Shown: positions 55,125-63,956 of the stretch, one piece after another
Layout of the letters: each line of letters begins with the position of its first letter
How positions within the stretch are numbered: the stretch's first letter is position 1
From: Bacillota bacterium
GTDB taxonomy: Bacteria; Bacillota; Clostridia; Lachnospirales; Lachnospiraceae
DNA length: 64,000 bases
Direction of reading: 5' to 3'
Assembly (NCBI GenBank): GCA_023392615.1
Contig: JAEVYT010000030.1
Coordinates: forward strand, 620,001 to 684,000
Made by a program: the position numbers and the translations under genes
The notes under the pieces: generated by a model
Databases searched by the model: none
What the model saw: the letters and a program-made list of their open reading frames with translations, nothing else
Told to the model about the DNA's origin: nothing

Positions 55125-56114
55125 ATGGAGAGTTTAACGAAGAACAAACAGAGTAGGAAGACAATCGAAGAGATGGTAAGTCGTAGCTTTCAGGGGTGTG
55201 AACTAGCAAAAGATGTGGATGCAGTCTCCGAGATGAAAGAAGGATGGTTTAATGTAGCCTATAAGGTGAAATTATCGGATGGAAGAGATACCGTTTTAAA
55301 AATTGCACCTCCTGTGGTTGCTGAAATCATGACTTATGAAAAGAATATCATGAAAACCGAAGCGAATATGATGAAACTAGTCGGGGAGCTTACGGACGTA
55401 AAGGTTCCATTTGTATATTATTATGATGATAAAAGAGATATCTGTGATTCTGATTATTTCTTTATGGAATTATTGACCGGTGATAATTATGGGAATGTAA
55501 AAGGTGAATTACCTGAAGAGGTACAGAAAAAGATAGACTTTGAAATTGGTTGTAATGTAAGAAAGATAAATAATATTCCGGGAAAGGATTATTTCGGTTA
55601 TGAAGGGAATGTTGATTTAAGGGGAGCTACATGGAAAGAAGCTTTTTTAAAAATGATGGTAGCACTTTTAGAGGACGGAAAAAGAAAAGAGATAAAGCTT
55701 AATTATTCTTATGATATGCTTCGATCAATAATATTTGAGTATGAACTCTATTTAGAAGAGGTTAATGAACCACGATTGGTACATTGGGATCTTTGGGATT
55801 CTAATGTATTTGTAAAAGAGGGTAAAGTAATAGGTTTACTGGATTTTGAACGTGCATTATGGGGTGATCCGTTAATGGAAGCTCATTTTCGTACAATGGA
55901 GCCCGAGAAGTTACATGGGTATGGAAAGTGGAAATTTACGAAAGGTGAAGAAATCCGCTGCAAATTATATGATATATATTTATCCTTGATTATGATAATA
56001 GAGAGTTTCTATAGGAAATATGATACGGATGATGCATATAATTATGGCTGCGAGAATTTATCCAAAGCAGTGGATTGGTTGATGATGGAAAATAAGAGTA
56101 AAAGGAAGTATTAA
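55125..56114 (+). CDS. APH/choline-kinase fold phosphotransferase
   Basis: 329 residues. N-lobe KLSDGRDTVLKIAPP with the ATP lysine, then HWDLWDSNVFV (the HxDxxxxN catalytic loop) and LLDFERALWGDP with the metal-binding Asp. The family (PF01636) phosphorylates aminoglycosides, macrolides, sugars or small metabolites; resistance cannot be inferred from sequence. It follows the ROK gene by 32 bases with its own GGAGGG, and forms the third gene of the MFS operon. Confidence 0.85.
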   Translation: MESLTKNKQSRKTIEEMVSRSFQGCELAKDVDAVSEMKEGWFNVAYKVKLSDGRDTVLKIAPPVVAEIMTYEKNIMKTEANMMKLVGELTDVKVPFVYYYDDKRDICDSDYFFMELLTGDNYGNVKGELPEEVQKKIDFEIGCNVRKINNIPGKDYFGYEGNVDLRGATWKEAFLKMMVALLEDGKRKEIKLNYSYDMLRSIIFEYELYLEEVNEPRLVHWDLWDSNVFVKEGKVIGLLDFERALWGDPLMEAHFRTMEPEKLHGYGKWKFTKGEEIRCKLYDIYLSLIMIIESFYRKYDTDDAYNYGCENLSKAVDWLMMENKSKRKY

Positions 56115-56251
56115 ATATGATCATACAGGATCTTCGCTCACTGGGTTTTATTAGAAAGCTATCCATCAATTAGATAATGATACTGCCATAGAATGTTATT
56201 ATAATGATGATATACACTATAAAAAAATATATCATGAATTGGAGTAAGCCT

Positions 56252-58204
56252 ATGGCAGGAAAGCGAAAATTAGTTCCTTTAGCTTTGATATTAGTTCTTT
56301 TACTCATTATAGTGATGAGAGATGAAATCAAAGCACAAGCTGCAACCATACGAATCAGTAAAAATGCATTTACTATGGAAGCAAATCATTATAAAACATT
56401 GTACATATACGGAACCAATAAAAAGGTGTCCTGGTCTTCAAGTAATAAAACAATAGCAAATGTGACTACAGGTGGAAAGGTATATGGTAAGGTGCCTGGA
56501 ACGGCAACCATATATGCTACAGTTTCGGGAAAAAAAATCGCCTGCAAGGTAACTGTGATTAAGCTGAATTCTTCGGCAGTTGTAATGGGAAAGAGTATTA
56601 CGCTCAAAGTGAGTGGAACCTCGTCGAAGGTAACTTGGTCAACAAGTAATAAAAATATTGCAACCATATCAACAACCGGTAAAGTTACAACGAAAGCACC
56701 GGGGAAGGTTACGATTTATGCCACTGTGGCTGGCAAAAAGCTCTCCTGTACCGTAACGGTGGTTAAAATAAGCAATACATCTATTACCTTGACGAAAGGA
56801 CAATCCATAACACTAAAAGTATCTGGAACCACTGGTAAAGTAAGCTGGAGCACGAATAACAGTACTGTCACATCGGTTTCTACAAGTGGCATTGTAAAAG
56901 CAAAGTCACCAGGGTTAGCGACAATTACTGGTACAGTATTAGGAGTAAAACTAACATCAAATATCACGGTAAAAGGTCCGGTAATCGCTCCGGTGATTAC
57001 ACCAATATCTATACCGGTAAAAACACCGACACCAGTACCAACTAAAGTGCCTGTAACGTCACCAACAAAGGTACCTACCAAGGCACCAACAATTGCGCCG
57101 ACTCCAATGTCTTTACCCTCTTTAATGCCGACAATAACACCTCAACCATTACTGTCAAAAAAGATTATTGGATACTATGCGGCATGGTCAAGATATTCGG
57201 GCTTTACTCCTGATAAGCTTGATGCGAGTAAATTAACACATATAAATTATGCATTTGCTGATATTGGCGGTGATTTAAAGATAAAGTTAGGTTATCCTGA
57301 TATCGATGCTACTAATATTAATGGTTTGAACCAATTAAAAAAGGCAAATCCTAACCTAAGGACTATTATATCGGTGGGAGGATATTCGTGGTCGGGAAGA
57401 TTTTCGGATGTTGCATTAACTGATCAATCCAGGATAACATTTGCAAATAGTTGTGTTGATTTTTTGGTATATTATGGGTTCGACGGAATCGATATTGACT
57501 GGGAATATCCGGTATCCGGAGGTCTGCCGTCAAATAGTAGGAGACCTGATGACAAACATAATTTTACCTTATTAATGAAAACATTAAGAGAAAGATTGGA
57601 TACGCGTGGTATCATCACAGGTAAACATTATGAACTCACCTTTGCCGGAGCAGCCGGAGCATGGTATCTTAACAATATTGAATTGATGCAGATTAATCCT
57701 TATGTAGATTTTGTCAATATCATGACCTATGATCTACACGGAACCTGGGAGACAAAAACGAACTTTAATGCACCTCTCTTTAGTGATGACCCTTCAAAGC
57801 CAAATAATATCAGCGTGGATAAGAGTATGAAAGAGTGGCTACAAACCGGTATTCCAAAATCGAAGTTAATAATGGGAGTCCCGTTCTATGGATATATTTA
57901 TCAATCCGTACCTAATATAAACAATGGATTTATGCAAACATATTCTAGTGGTGCCTCCATAACTTATCAAAAGGTAGTAACAAATTATCTGAATGCACCA
58001 GGATATCAATCATATTATAATATCAATGCGAAGGTTCCGTGGTTATTTAACGGTTCTACATTTATCACTTATGAAAATGAGTTGTCCATGAGTGAAAAGG
58101 CACAATATATTAAGAACAATGATTTAGGCGGAGCGATGATTTGGGAATTAAGTCAGGATCCAAATAAGTATTTGTTAAACACTTTATATCAGAAGTTAAG
58201 ATAA
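56252..58204 (+). CDS. Secreted GH18 chitinase with three Big_2 domains
   Basis: 650 residues. Signal peptide (LVPLALILVLLLIIVM), three Ig-like Big_2 repeats of about 78 residues (each with SWSS/TWST-type strand, SNK and KVTV-type end), a Pro-Thr-rich linker, then a GH18 barrel. The catalytic DxxDxDxE is complete in FDGIDIDWEYP (Glu at residue 418); IIGYYAAWSRYSG and MTYDLHGTWE are further GH18 strands. Likely degrades chitin or related polymers. GGAG at 56241-56244 and the signal peptide favour ATG 56252 over in-frame ATG 56204. Confidence 0.9.
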   Translation: MAGKRKLVPLALILVLLLIIVMRDEIKAQAATIRISKNAFTMEANHYKTLYIYGTNKKVSWSSSNKTIANVTTGGKVYGKVPGTATIYATVSGKKIACKVTVIKLNSSAVVMGKSITLKVSGTSSKVTWSTSNKNIATISTTGKVTTKAPGKVTIYATVAGKKLSCTVTVVKISNTSITLTKGQSITLKVSGTTGKVSWSTNNSTVTSVSTSGIVKAKSPGLATITGTVLGVKLTSNITVKGPVIAPVITPISIPVKTPTPVPTKVPVTSPTKVPTKAPTIAPTPMSLPSLMPTITPQPLLSKKIIGYYAAWSRYSGFTPDKLDASKLTHINYAFADIGGDLKIKLGYPDIDATNINGLNQLKKANPNLRTIISVGGYSWSGRFSDVALTDQSRITFANSCVDFLVYYGFDGIDIDWEYPVSGGLPSNSRRPDDKHNFTLLMKTLRERLDTRGIITGKHYELTFAGAAGAWYLNNIELMQINPYVDFVNIMTYDLHGTWETKTNFNAPLFSDDPSKPNNISVDKSMKEWLQTGIPKSKLIMGVPFYGYIYQSVPNINNGFMQTYSSGASITYQKVVTNYLNAPGYQSYYNINAKVPWLFNGSTFITYENELSMSEKAQYIKNNDLGGAMIWELSQDPNKYLLNTLYQKLR

Positions 58205-58259
58205 AAAATAAAGCTTTATATCGTTTAAACAAAAATAAAATTATTTAATAAAAAGTCAT

Positions 58260-58316
58260 AACAGGCTGGTACTTGAAAGGAATTCAATATGAATACTTTT
58301 CAAATACCGGCCTGTT
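58260..58316 (+). terminator. Long hairpin after the chitinase gene
   Basis: 58260-58278 pairs with 58298-58316 over 19 positions (one G-U, one mismatch); the loop itself holds ATTCA-ATA-TGAAT. Few T follow, so termination strength is uncertain. Confidence 0.6.
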
Positions 58317-58461
58317 TGATCTATGAAAAAAAGTCATTTGGCAATTGTTCGGTGTTTATGTTATATTTGTTATAGAGATAAGGTAAGTAATGCATTCATA
58401 TAAGTACGTTCCTAAGTATTTCTTACCATAGAATTAATGAAACGAAAGGAAGTATTATGGA

Positions 58462-58821
58462 ATGAAAGAATCGGATATTAATTTTGACTGTGATGTAATA
58501 CATGCAGACATTGTCGATAAAGTGAGGCTGGTTATGCCTGATGAGGATGAATTATATGATCTTTCGGATTTCTTTAAGGTATTAGGAGATAGTACGCGTG
58601 CGAAGATTATGTGGGCGCTCGATGAAAGTGAAATGTGTGTTTGTGATTTGGCGGTATTATTGAATATGACAAAATCTGCGATATCTCATCAACTAAAATC
58701 CTTAAAAGCAGCGAATCTGGTGAAACATAGAAAAGAAGGGAAGGTGGTTTTCTACTCATTAACCGACGACCATGTTAAGCAAATATTTGAAAAGGGATTA
58801 GAGCATATTAGGGAAAAATAA
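58462..58821 (+). CDS. ArsR/SmtB-family metal-sensing repressor
   Basis: 119 residues with a winged helix (VCDLAVLLNMTKSAISHQLKSLKAA). Helix 5 carries D102-x-H104-x10-H115-x2-E118, the exact zinc site of SmtB/CzrA. The N-terminal C10 and H14 and the helix-3 C59-V-C61 also match the second (alpha-3N) site of SmtB/CadC. Expected signal: Zn, Cd or Pb. No metal-efflux gene lies within the visible neighbourhood, so its target is elsewhere or is the neighbouring gene. AAAGGA lies 11 bases before ATG 58462. Confidence 0.9.
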   Translation: MKESDINFDCDVIHADIVDKVRLVMPDEDELYDLSDFFKVLGDSTRAKIMWALDESEMCVCDLAVLLNMTKSAISHQLKSLKAANLVKHRKEGKVVFYSLTDDHVKQIFEKGLEHIREK

Positions 58822-58860
58822 AGTGATTCACAATGCATAGCGGAGTTATTAAAATATAGG

Positions 58861-58902
58861 ATGATATAGACTTTGGATAAAGAATATCAAAGCCTATATC
58901 AT
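58861..58902. terminator. Bidirectional terminator-like hairpin
   Basis: ATGATATAGACTTTG (58861-58875) pairs with CAAAGCCTATATCAT (58888-58902) with one mismatch, between the convergent arsR-type and PTS genes. Confidence 0.55.
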
Positions 58903-58982
58903 AAATGGTTATATAAAGAATGGAAAAACGATTGAAATAAAGCTTTTATATAAAGCAAGATTTGGGTTATTTATAATTCTTT

Positions 58983-60095
58983 TCATACTACTTTGGTGGC
59001 TTTTTTATTATAATCGGCTTCATTAATTCCAAAGATGAAGGTTAATATAAAGCTAATGATAAAAGCCAGAATCAAAGAGAAAAAGAAAGTCCAGAAGCCT
59101 TCGCCAAGATAGACTACTAATGATGCCATCGAAGGAAAAGCAAATGCGACTGCACCGGCATGAGAGGTTCCAACAATCGCACCACCAATTGCACCAGCGA
59201 TACATGCGGCAAACATTGGGCGTTTTAAAGGTACCGTTACACCAAATAGGGCGGGTTCCGTAACTCCTAGGATAGCTGCAATTGAACTAGACATACCAAC
59301 TGATTTTAAACTCTTATTTTTGGCAATAAAACTGACTGCCATAGCAGCCCCTGCTTGTCCCATAACAGCCGGTCCTAGTAAAGGGAGGCAAGTATCAACT
59401 CCCGTATTTTTAATATTATCAATTATTGCTGGAACCATACCCCATTGAAAACCAAAAATAACAGCCGGTTGCCAGATAAATCCGAAAATTGCACCTGCTA
59501 AAATCGGACTAGTGTGATACAATGCATTATATCCACCACCAATAGAGTCACCAATAAATGCACCAATTGGTCCAAAGATAAGGAAAGTCAGAGGAATAAC
59601 GATTATTGCTGATAGTAATGGTTTTAAGAATCCTTTGATTGTTTTCGGAAGATATCGCTCCAAAGGAATTTCTACATAGTGGAGTAAAGCCACAGCAAGA
59701 ATAATAGGAATGACACTAGATGGATAATTTAATGATCGAACAGGCAATCCTAAGAATTCCATCCCTGCGCCATTATTCATTAAGGCAGTGATATTAGGGT
59801 ATACGAGAGCAGCTGCAATCATTACAGATGTATAAATGTCGGCTTTCAACTTTTTTGCAGCAGAAAATGCAAGGAAAATTGGTAAGAAATAAAAGAAACC
59901 GTCAGCGGCAGCATAAAAGATCTGATAGGTTCCATCTGCCTTATCAACCCATCCCAGATTCGTAATTAGGATTAGCAAGCCCTTAAGTAATGCCGCAGCC
60001 ATCAGTACATTGATGATGGGTAGAAAGATACCGGATATGATATCAATCAATTTGTTGAAAATACTTAGTTTTTGTTTCAGTGTAGTAGTATTCAT
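58983..60095 (-). CDS. PTS EIIC domain protein without EIIB or EIIA
   Basis: 370 residues of pure membrane domain, about ten helices, related to the beta-glucoside EIIC (ILGVTEPALFGVTVPL carries the GITEP-type substrate motif; NPSSVIP-type and FGFQWGMVP loops are kept). The phosphorylatable Cys domain EIIB and the His domain EIIA, fused in most relatives, are absent and no such gene is next to it. It may use EIIB/EIIA from another locus or act as a facilitator. TGGAGCG precedes the start. The palindrome at 60223-60234 lies upstream. Confidence 0.87.
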   Translation of the reverse strand: MNTTTLKQKLSIFNKLIDIISGIFLPIINVLMAAALLKGLLILITNLGWVDKADGTYQIFYAAADGFFYFLPIFLAFSAAKKLKADIYTSVMIAAALVYPNITALMNNGAGMEFLGLPVRSLNYPSSVIPIILAVALLHYVEIPLERYLPKTIKGFLKPLLSAIIVIPLTFLIFGPIGAFIGDSIGGGYNALYHTSPILAGAIFGFIWQPAVIFGFQWGMVPAIIDNIKNTGVDTCLPLLGPAVMGQAGAAMAVSFIAKNKSLKSVGMSSSIAAILGVTEPALFGVTVPLKRPMFAACIAGAIGGAIVGTSHAGAVAFAFPSMASLVVYLGEGFWTFFFSLILAFIISFILTFIFGINEADYNKKATKVV

Positions 60096-60539
60096 AAGCG
60101 CTCCATTCTGTTCTTTCTTATGTGAGTATCGTGAATCTATTCATTCATATAAGTTCAATCATAGTTCGAAAAGGAGTTGAATTTGACGAATATAGATTGT
60201 TTATTCACTTAATTATAATATACTATTATAATAGGATAATACAAGTGTATATGATAAATTTATTTTAAATGTTAATTCTTTAAGTCAATTTATCCATATA
60301 CGTAAGTGTTACGGTGACTGATAAGCAAATCGTTGTGATGGCGTCCGACTTCCTGTTAAGAATGGATTGAAAATCAAAATCCATCAAGAGATGATATCCT
60401 TACTAAATCATGTATTTCAAATAATTGGGTTGGATATAATGGAGTATAACAAAACTGGTATGACGAGGTATGAAATCTTTGAAGTTATATCACAGATTGG
60501 TTTAAAACTTTATAGAACTTTTAATAGGAGACAAATAAT
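60096..60539. other. Divergent intergenic region (444 bp)
   Basis: Very AT-rich to the left, mixed to the right. It contains the palindrome at 60223-60234 and, for pepT, a TATAAT at 60435-60440 without a good -35 box. No gene or known RNA seen. Confidence 0.5.
60223..60234. promoter_or_regulatory. Palindrome identical to the blaI-type operator 1
   Basis: CTATTATAATAG occurs here in the likely promoter region of the PTS EIIC gene (minus strand), 128 bases from its start. The same 12-mer overlaps the blaI-type promoter at 29672-29683. Confidence 0.4.
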
Positions 60540-61766
60540 ATGAGAGCATATGAAAGACTTATAAATTATACAAAGTACGAGACTGGCTCTGTGAGTGGAA
60601 ATGAGAGCTGTCCCAGTTCGCCGGAACAGTTAGTATTTGCAGACGCATTGGCGAAAGAAATGAAGGAAATTGGAATCGAAGACGTGATGGTAGATAAAAA
60701 CGGTTATGTATTCGGTACAATACAATCTAATATTGAAAACTGGAAGGGTACGGTAATCGGTTTTCTCGCACATATGGATGTGGTTCGTGATGTTCCTTTT
60801 CAAAATGTTAAGACTAGAATTGTGAAAAATTACGGTGGAGAGGACATAATTCTTAACAAGGAGCAAAAAATTGTATTAAGTCCAACAGAATATGATTCTT
60901 TGAATTCGTATATTGGATGTGATCTTGTGGTGACGGATGGAACAACTTTATTAGGTGCAGATGACAAATGCGGAATTGCTGAGATACTTACCATGGCTGA
61001 GCATTTATATCAAAATCCTGAGATTAAACATGGAACAATAAAGATTGGTTTTACACCGGATGAAGAGATTGGGAGAGGTGCTGACTTATTCGATGTGAAG
61101 CTCTTCGGAGCGGACTATGCCTACACAGTAGATGGAGCTGCCTTCGGAGAAGTAGAATATGAAACCTTTAATGCTGCTTCTGCTCTTATTACTATCAATG
61201 GGGTCAATATTCATCCGGGATCAGCAAAAGATAAAATGAAAAATGCTTTACAGATTGCAATAGAATTCAATCAAATGCTTCCTGAGCTAGAGAGACCTGA
61301 ACACACGCAGGATTACGAAGGATTCTACCATCTGGACCAATTGGAGGGAAATGTTGAAAAAGCGGAGATGCGCTATTTACTTCGAGATCATGATAAAGAT
61401 AAATTAGAAGAGAAAAAAGAAAAAATTATTAGTATTACATCAATTCTTAATCAAAAGTTTGGTGCTAATACAGTAATTACTAAAGTGAGAGATAGTTATT
61501 ATAATATGTCTGAGCAGATTAAACCCCACTGGCATCTAATAGATAATGCATATGAAGCCATAAAAGAGTTGGGTGTAAATCCGGTTAGTCTTCCGGTACG
61601 TGGTGGTACGGATGGATCAAGATTATCATTTATGGGATTACCTTGTCCAAATCTGGGTACAGGCAGTCATAATCATCATGGCAAGAAGGAATATGCTTGC
61701 GTTCAAGCGATGGATCAGAGTGTTTCTCTTTTGATTAAAATTGCTGAAAAGTATGCATTATTATAG
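60540..61766 (+). CDS. pepT: Peptidase T (tripeptide aminopeptidase)
   Basis: Cytoplasmic dizinc M20 peptidase that removes the N-terminal residue of tripeptides. 408 residues. Zinc and catalytic sites: AHMDV, LLGADDKCG, PDEEIGRG, VDGAAFGEVEYE and GSHNHHGKKEYA. AGGAGA before ATG. Single gene; convergent with the chemoreceptor. Confidence 0.96.
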   Translation: MRAYERLINYTKYETGSVSGNESCPSSPEQLVFADALAKEMKEIGIEDVMVDKNGYVFGTIQSNIENWKGTVIGFLAHMDVVRDVPFQNVKTRIVKNYGGEDIILNKEQKIVLSPTEYDSLNSYIGCDLVVTDGTTLLGADDKCGIAEILTMAEHLYQNPEIKHGTIKIGFTPDEEIGRGADLFDVKLFGADYAYTVDGAAFGEVEYETFNAASALITINGVNIHPGSAKDKMKNALQIAIEFNQMLPELERPEHTQDYEGFYHLDQLEGNVEKAEMRYLLRDHDKDKLEEKKEKIISITSILNQKFGANTVITKVRDSYYNMSEQIKPHWHLIDNAYEAIKELGVNPVSLPVRGGTDGSRLSFMGLPCPNLGTGSHNHHGKKEYACVQAMDQSVSLLIKIAEKYALL

Positions 61767-61876
61767 AGTATAGTACGTTTGCCTTGGTAGAATAGTCAAT
61801 TAAGATGAATGCTTTTGAAAGTTATGATTAACTCAATGTCAGGTGAATTATATAATATATACGGTAAAAATATTTG

Positions 61877-61952
61877 TTCAATATAAAAAAAGAAGTGCTC
61901 GTATTAACTCAAAATACTTGGTTAATATGAGCACTTCTTTTTTTATATTGAA
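61877..61952. terminator. Bidirectional terminator with 32-bp stem
   Basis: 61877-61908 pairs with 61921-61952 at all 32 positions (one G-U) around a 12-base loop. Runs of seven A and seven T inside the arms give T tracts on both strands, so it can stop pepT and the chemoreceptor transcripts. Confidence 0.9.
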
Positions 61953-61957
61953 TAGCA

Positions 61958-63742
61958 TTATACCTTAAACGTTGATATTTCTTTCATTAAAACATTGGAG
62001 CTTTCTTTTGATACTGTTGCTTGGGAAGCAATATCAGAAGACATATTTGTGATTTGGGATATCTTTTCTGCAATATCACCGGTTCCAATTGCACCTTCAG
62101 TAGCCGCCTGTGCTACTTCATTTACGGATACCATAATATTTTCAATAGATGCGAGTAATTCCTCTGATGTTGCACTGAAATCTGTAATTAAATTATCCAT
62201 ATAAATAGCATCATCATTATATGCTTCCGTTACTTTTAAAAACTTTTCAAAGCTTTCAGCAATATCACTTGATACATAAGTTAATAATTCCTTTGAGCTA
62301 TCTGATAAGTTGTTCATGGCTACTGTAACTTCACCGGTTACAGTATGTATATTGGTCGCTGCATTCTTGGATTGCTCAGCCAGATTACGAATTTCATCTG
62401 CTACAACAGCAAAGCCTTTTCCACTTTCCCCAGCTCTGGCAGCCTCGATAGAAGCATTTAATGCCAATAGGTTAGTTTGTGCAGTAATTTGCATGATGGT
62501 ATCTGTTAATACGTTGATCTGACTTACAACTTTGGACTGCTCAATTGCCTCTTTTAGTTTTAATTGAATATCATTGCCAATACTAGCCGTTTTATCTTGT
62601 GTTGTTAAGATGTCGTCTTTAGAATCTTTTGCACGCTTACTTATTTCGATTACTTGTAGTGCAGCTTCCTGTGATCTTGATGCGATATTCTTGGTAGCTA
62701 CTTCTATTTCAGAAGAGGTCGTTGCCATCATTTCAGCTGAAGCTGAGGTTTCTTCCATGCTAGCTGCTAATTCTTCTGAAGTTGCAGCAACATCTTCAAT
62801 ATTTCCATTTAAAGCCAATATATTATCATTAATATTAGAAACAACTTCAACTATATTATCTGATGCATCTTTGGTGCTTCCAATCAAACGGCCAATAGAA
62901 GTCTTCATTGTCTCTACTTCATTTGCGAGGGAACCAAAATCATCCCTTCTCGTTAGAAACTTACTTGGCAATTGTACGGAAAAATCTCCGGTAGCTAAGG
63001 TTTTAAAATAATTTCTGATTGTTTTGAATGATTTACTTAAATTAATGGATAAGTATACTGATATTGATACGGCAATAATGATTGATATCAAGAAGATTAT
63101 GATGAAGCGCATAATATTTTCTTGTGCCACCGCTTTTTCATCCTTAGTGATCGTATTAACATAATTATCGACAAAATCAACATAATTTCCGGTTCCAATA
63201 ACCCAATTAAAAGGTTCAAAAGATAAGCTATAGCCCCTCTTGGGAGATGGCTTGGTTTCATTAGCCTTCGGAAACCAGTAATCAGTGTAACCACCACCGG
63301 GCTGCTGGCCAGCCTTAATGATTGCTTTGATCATTGGAAATCCTTTGGCATCAACTGTGTCCATTCGATTTTTACCTTCTTGATCTTTGCCAAGCAGAAC
63401 TACATTTGTTCCGTCGTAGGTATCAATCCAAAAATATCCATCCTTACCATAAGTCATCTTTCTGACGGTGTCAGCAGAGATTTTCTTAGCTTCCTCTAAA
63501 GTATACTCACCTGATTTATACTTCTGATAATTAAAATCAAGTATGGAGTAGACACTTTGTACATGTTCCTTAATGTTGTTATCAAAATCAGAGCGAATGC
63601 TCTTTTCCATGGATTGTGTCGTTCTCTTTATTGCAATGTTTTGATCTATTATAGCAACACTAGCTAAGAGAACGGATACAGTAAGCAGAATTACTGCAAA
63701 TAAAATAATTTTGGTTCTTACTTTAAAGTTGTTTAGTTTCAT
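61958..63742 (-). CDS. Methyl-accepting chemotaxis protein with single-Cache sensor
   Basis: 594 residues. N-terminal helix (IILFAVILLTVSVLLASVAI), external sCache_2-type sensor (about 40-195; GKDGYFWIDTYDGTNVVL, GGGYTDYWFPK), second helix (about 205-228), HAMP, then a long coiled coil with the signalling tip (LLALNASIEAARAGESGKGFAVVADEIRNLA; key: NASIEAARAGE-G-GFAVVA-E-R). The receptor controls CheA and so swimming; ligands of such Cache domains are often small organic acids. AAGGAGA (complement of 63751-63757) fits the ATG at 63742, not the longer frame from 63781. Confidence 0.93.
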   Translation of the reverse strand: MKLNNFKVRTKIILFAVILLTVSVLLASVAIIDQNIAIKRTTQSMEKSIRSDFDNNIKEHVQSVYSILDFNYQKYKSGEYTLEEAKKISADTVRKMTYGKDGYFWIDTYDGTNVVLLGKDQEGKNRMDTVDAKGFPMIKAIIKAGQQPGGGYTDYWFPKANETKPSPKRGYSLSFEPFNWVIGTGNYVDFVDNYVNTITKDEKAVAQENIMRFIIIFLISIIIAVSISVYLSINLSKSFKTIRNYFKTLATGDFSVQLPSKFLTRRDDFGSLANEVETMKTSIGRLIGSTKDASDNIVEVVSNINDNILALNGNIEDVAATSEELAASMEETSASAEMMATTSSEIEVATKNIASRSQEAALQVIEISKRAKDSKDDILTTQDKTASIGNDIQLKLKEAIEQSKVVSQINVLTDTIMQITAQTNLLALNASIEAARAGESGKGFAVVADEIRNLAEQSKNAATNIHTVTGEVTVAMNNLSDSSKELLTYVSSDIAESFEKFLKVTEAYNDDAIYMDNLITDFSATSEELLASIENIMVSVNEVAQAATEGAIGTGDIAEKISQITNMSSDIASQATVSKESSNVLMKEISTFKV

Positions 63743-63912
63743 ATTAATAATCTCCTTATTTGGGGAATGGTTTTGTAACATATATATTAAATATTTTACA
63801 TTAATTTGTAGAAATTTGCAACTTTATAGTATTTCCATGTATAGTAAGATTGTACTATTTAGTTGATAATATTTTAATGTAAGTGATTTACACGCAGAAT
63901 AATAGTAAAAAG

Positions 63913-63956
63913 TTAAGGAGCAGTTGCAAATTATTGGTTTTGCAACTGCTCCTTAA
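63913..63956 (-). terminator. Terminator with 18-bp perfect stem for a gene beyond the right edge
   Basis: TTAAGGAGCAGTTGCAAA (63913-63930) pairs perfectly with 63939-63956 around 8 bases. On the minus strand it is followed by CTTTTTAC, so it probably ends a minus-strand gene to the right of the window. Confidence 0.7.

Noticed and set aside
55125..56114. Aminoglycoside resistance gene
   Set aside because: Only the general APH fold motifs are present; the operon with an MFS carrier and ROK regulator fits metabolism at least as well.
56389..57081. Long open frames on the minus strand over the chitinase gene
   Set aside because: They are shadows of the Big_2 repeats and Pro-Thr linker; no ribosome site and hydrophobic low-complexity translation.
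58393..60154. CATTCATATAAGT occurs at 58393-58405 and 60142-60154, flanking the arsR-PTS pair; considered as an ArsR operator
   Set aside because: Single 13-mers of this AT content can recur by chance and neither copy forms a dyad; evidence too thin.
62574..63011. 145-codon open frame on the plus strand inside the chemoreceptor gene
   Set aside because: Shadow of the Ala/Ser-rich coiled coil of the receptor; no ribosome site.
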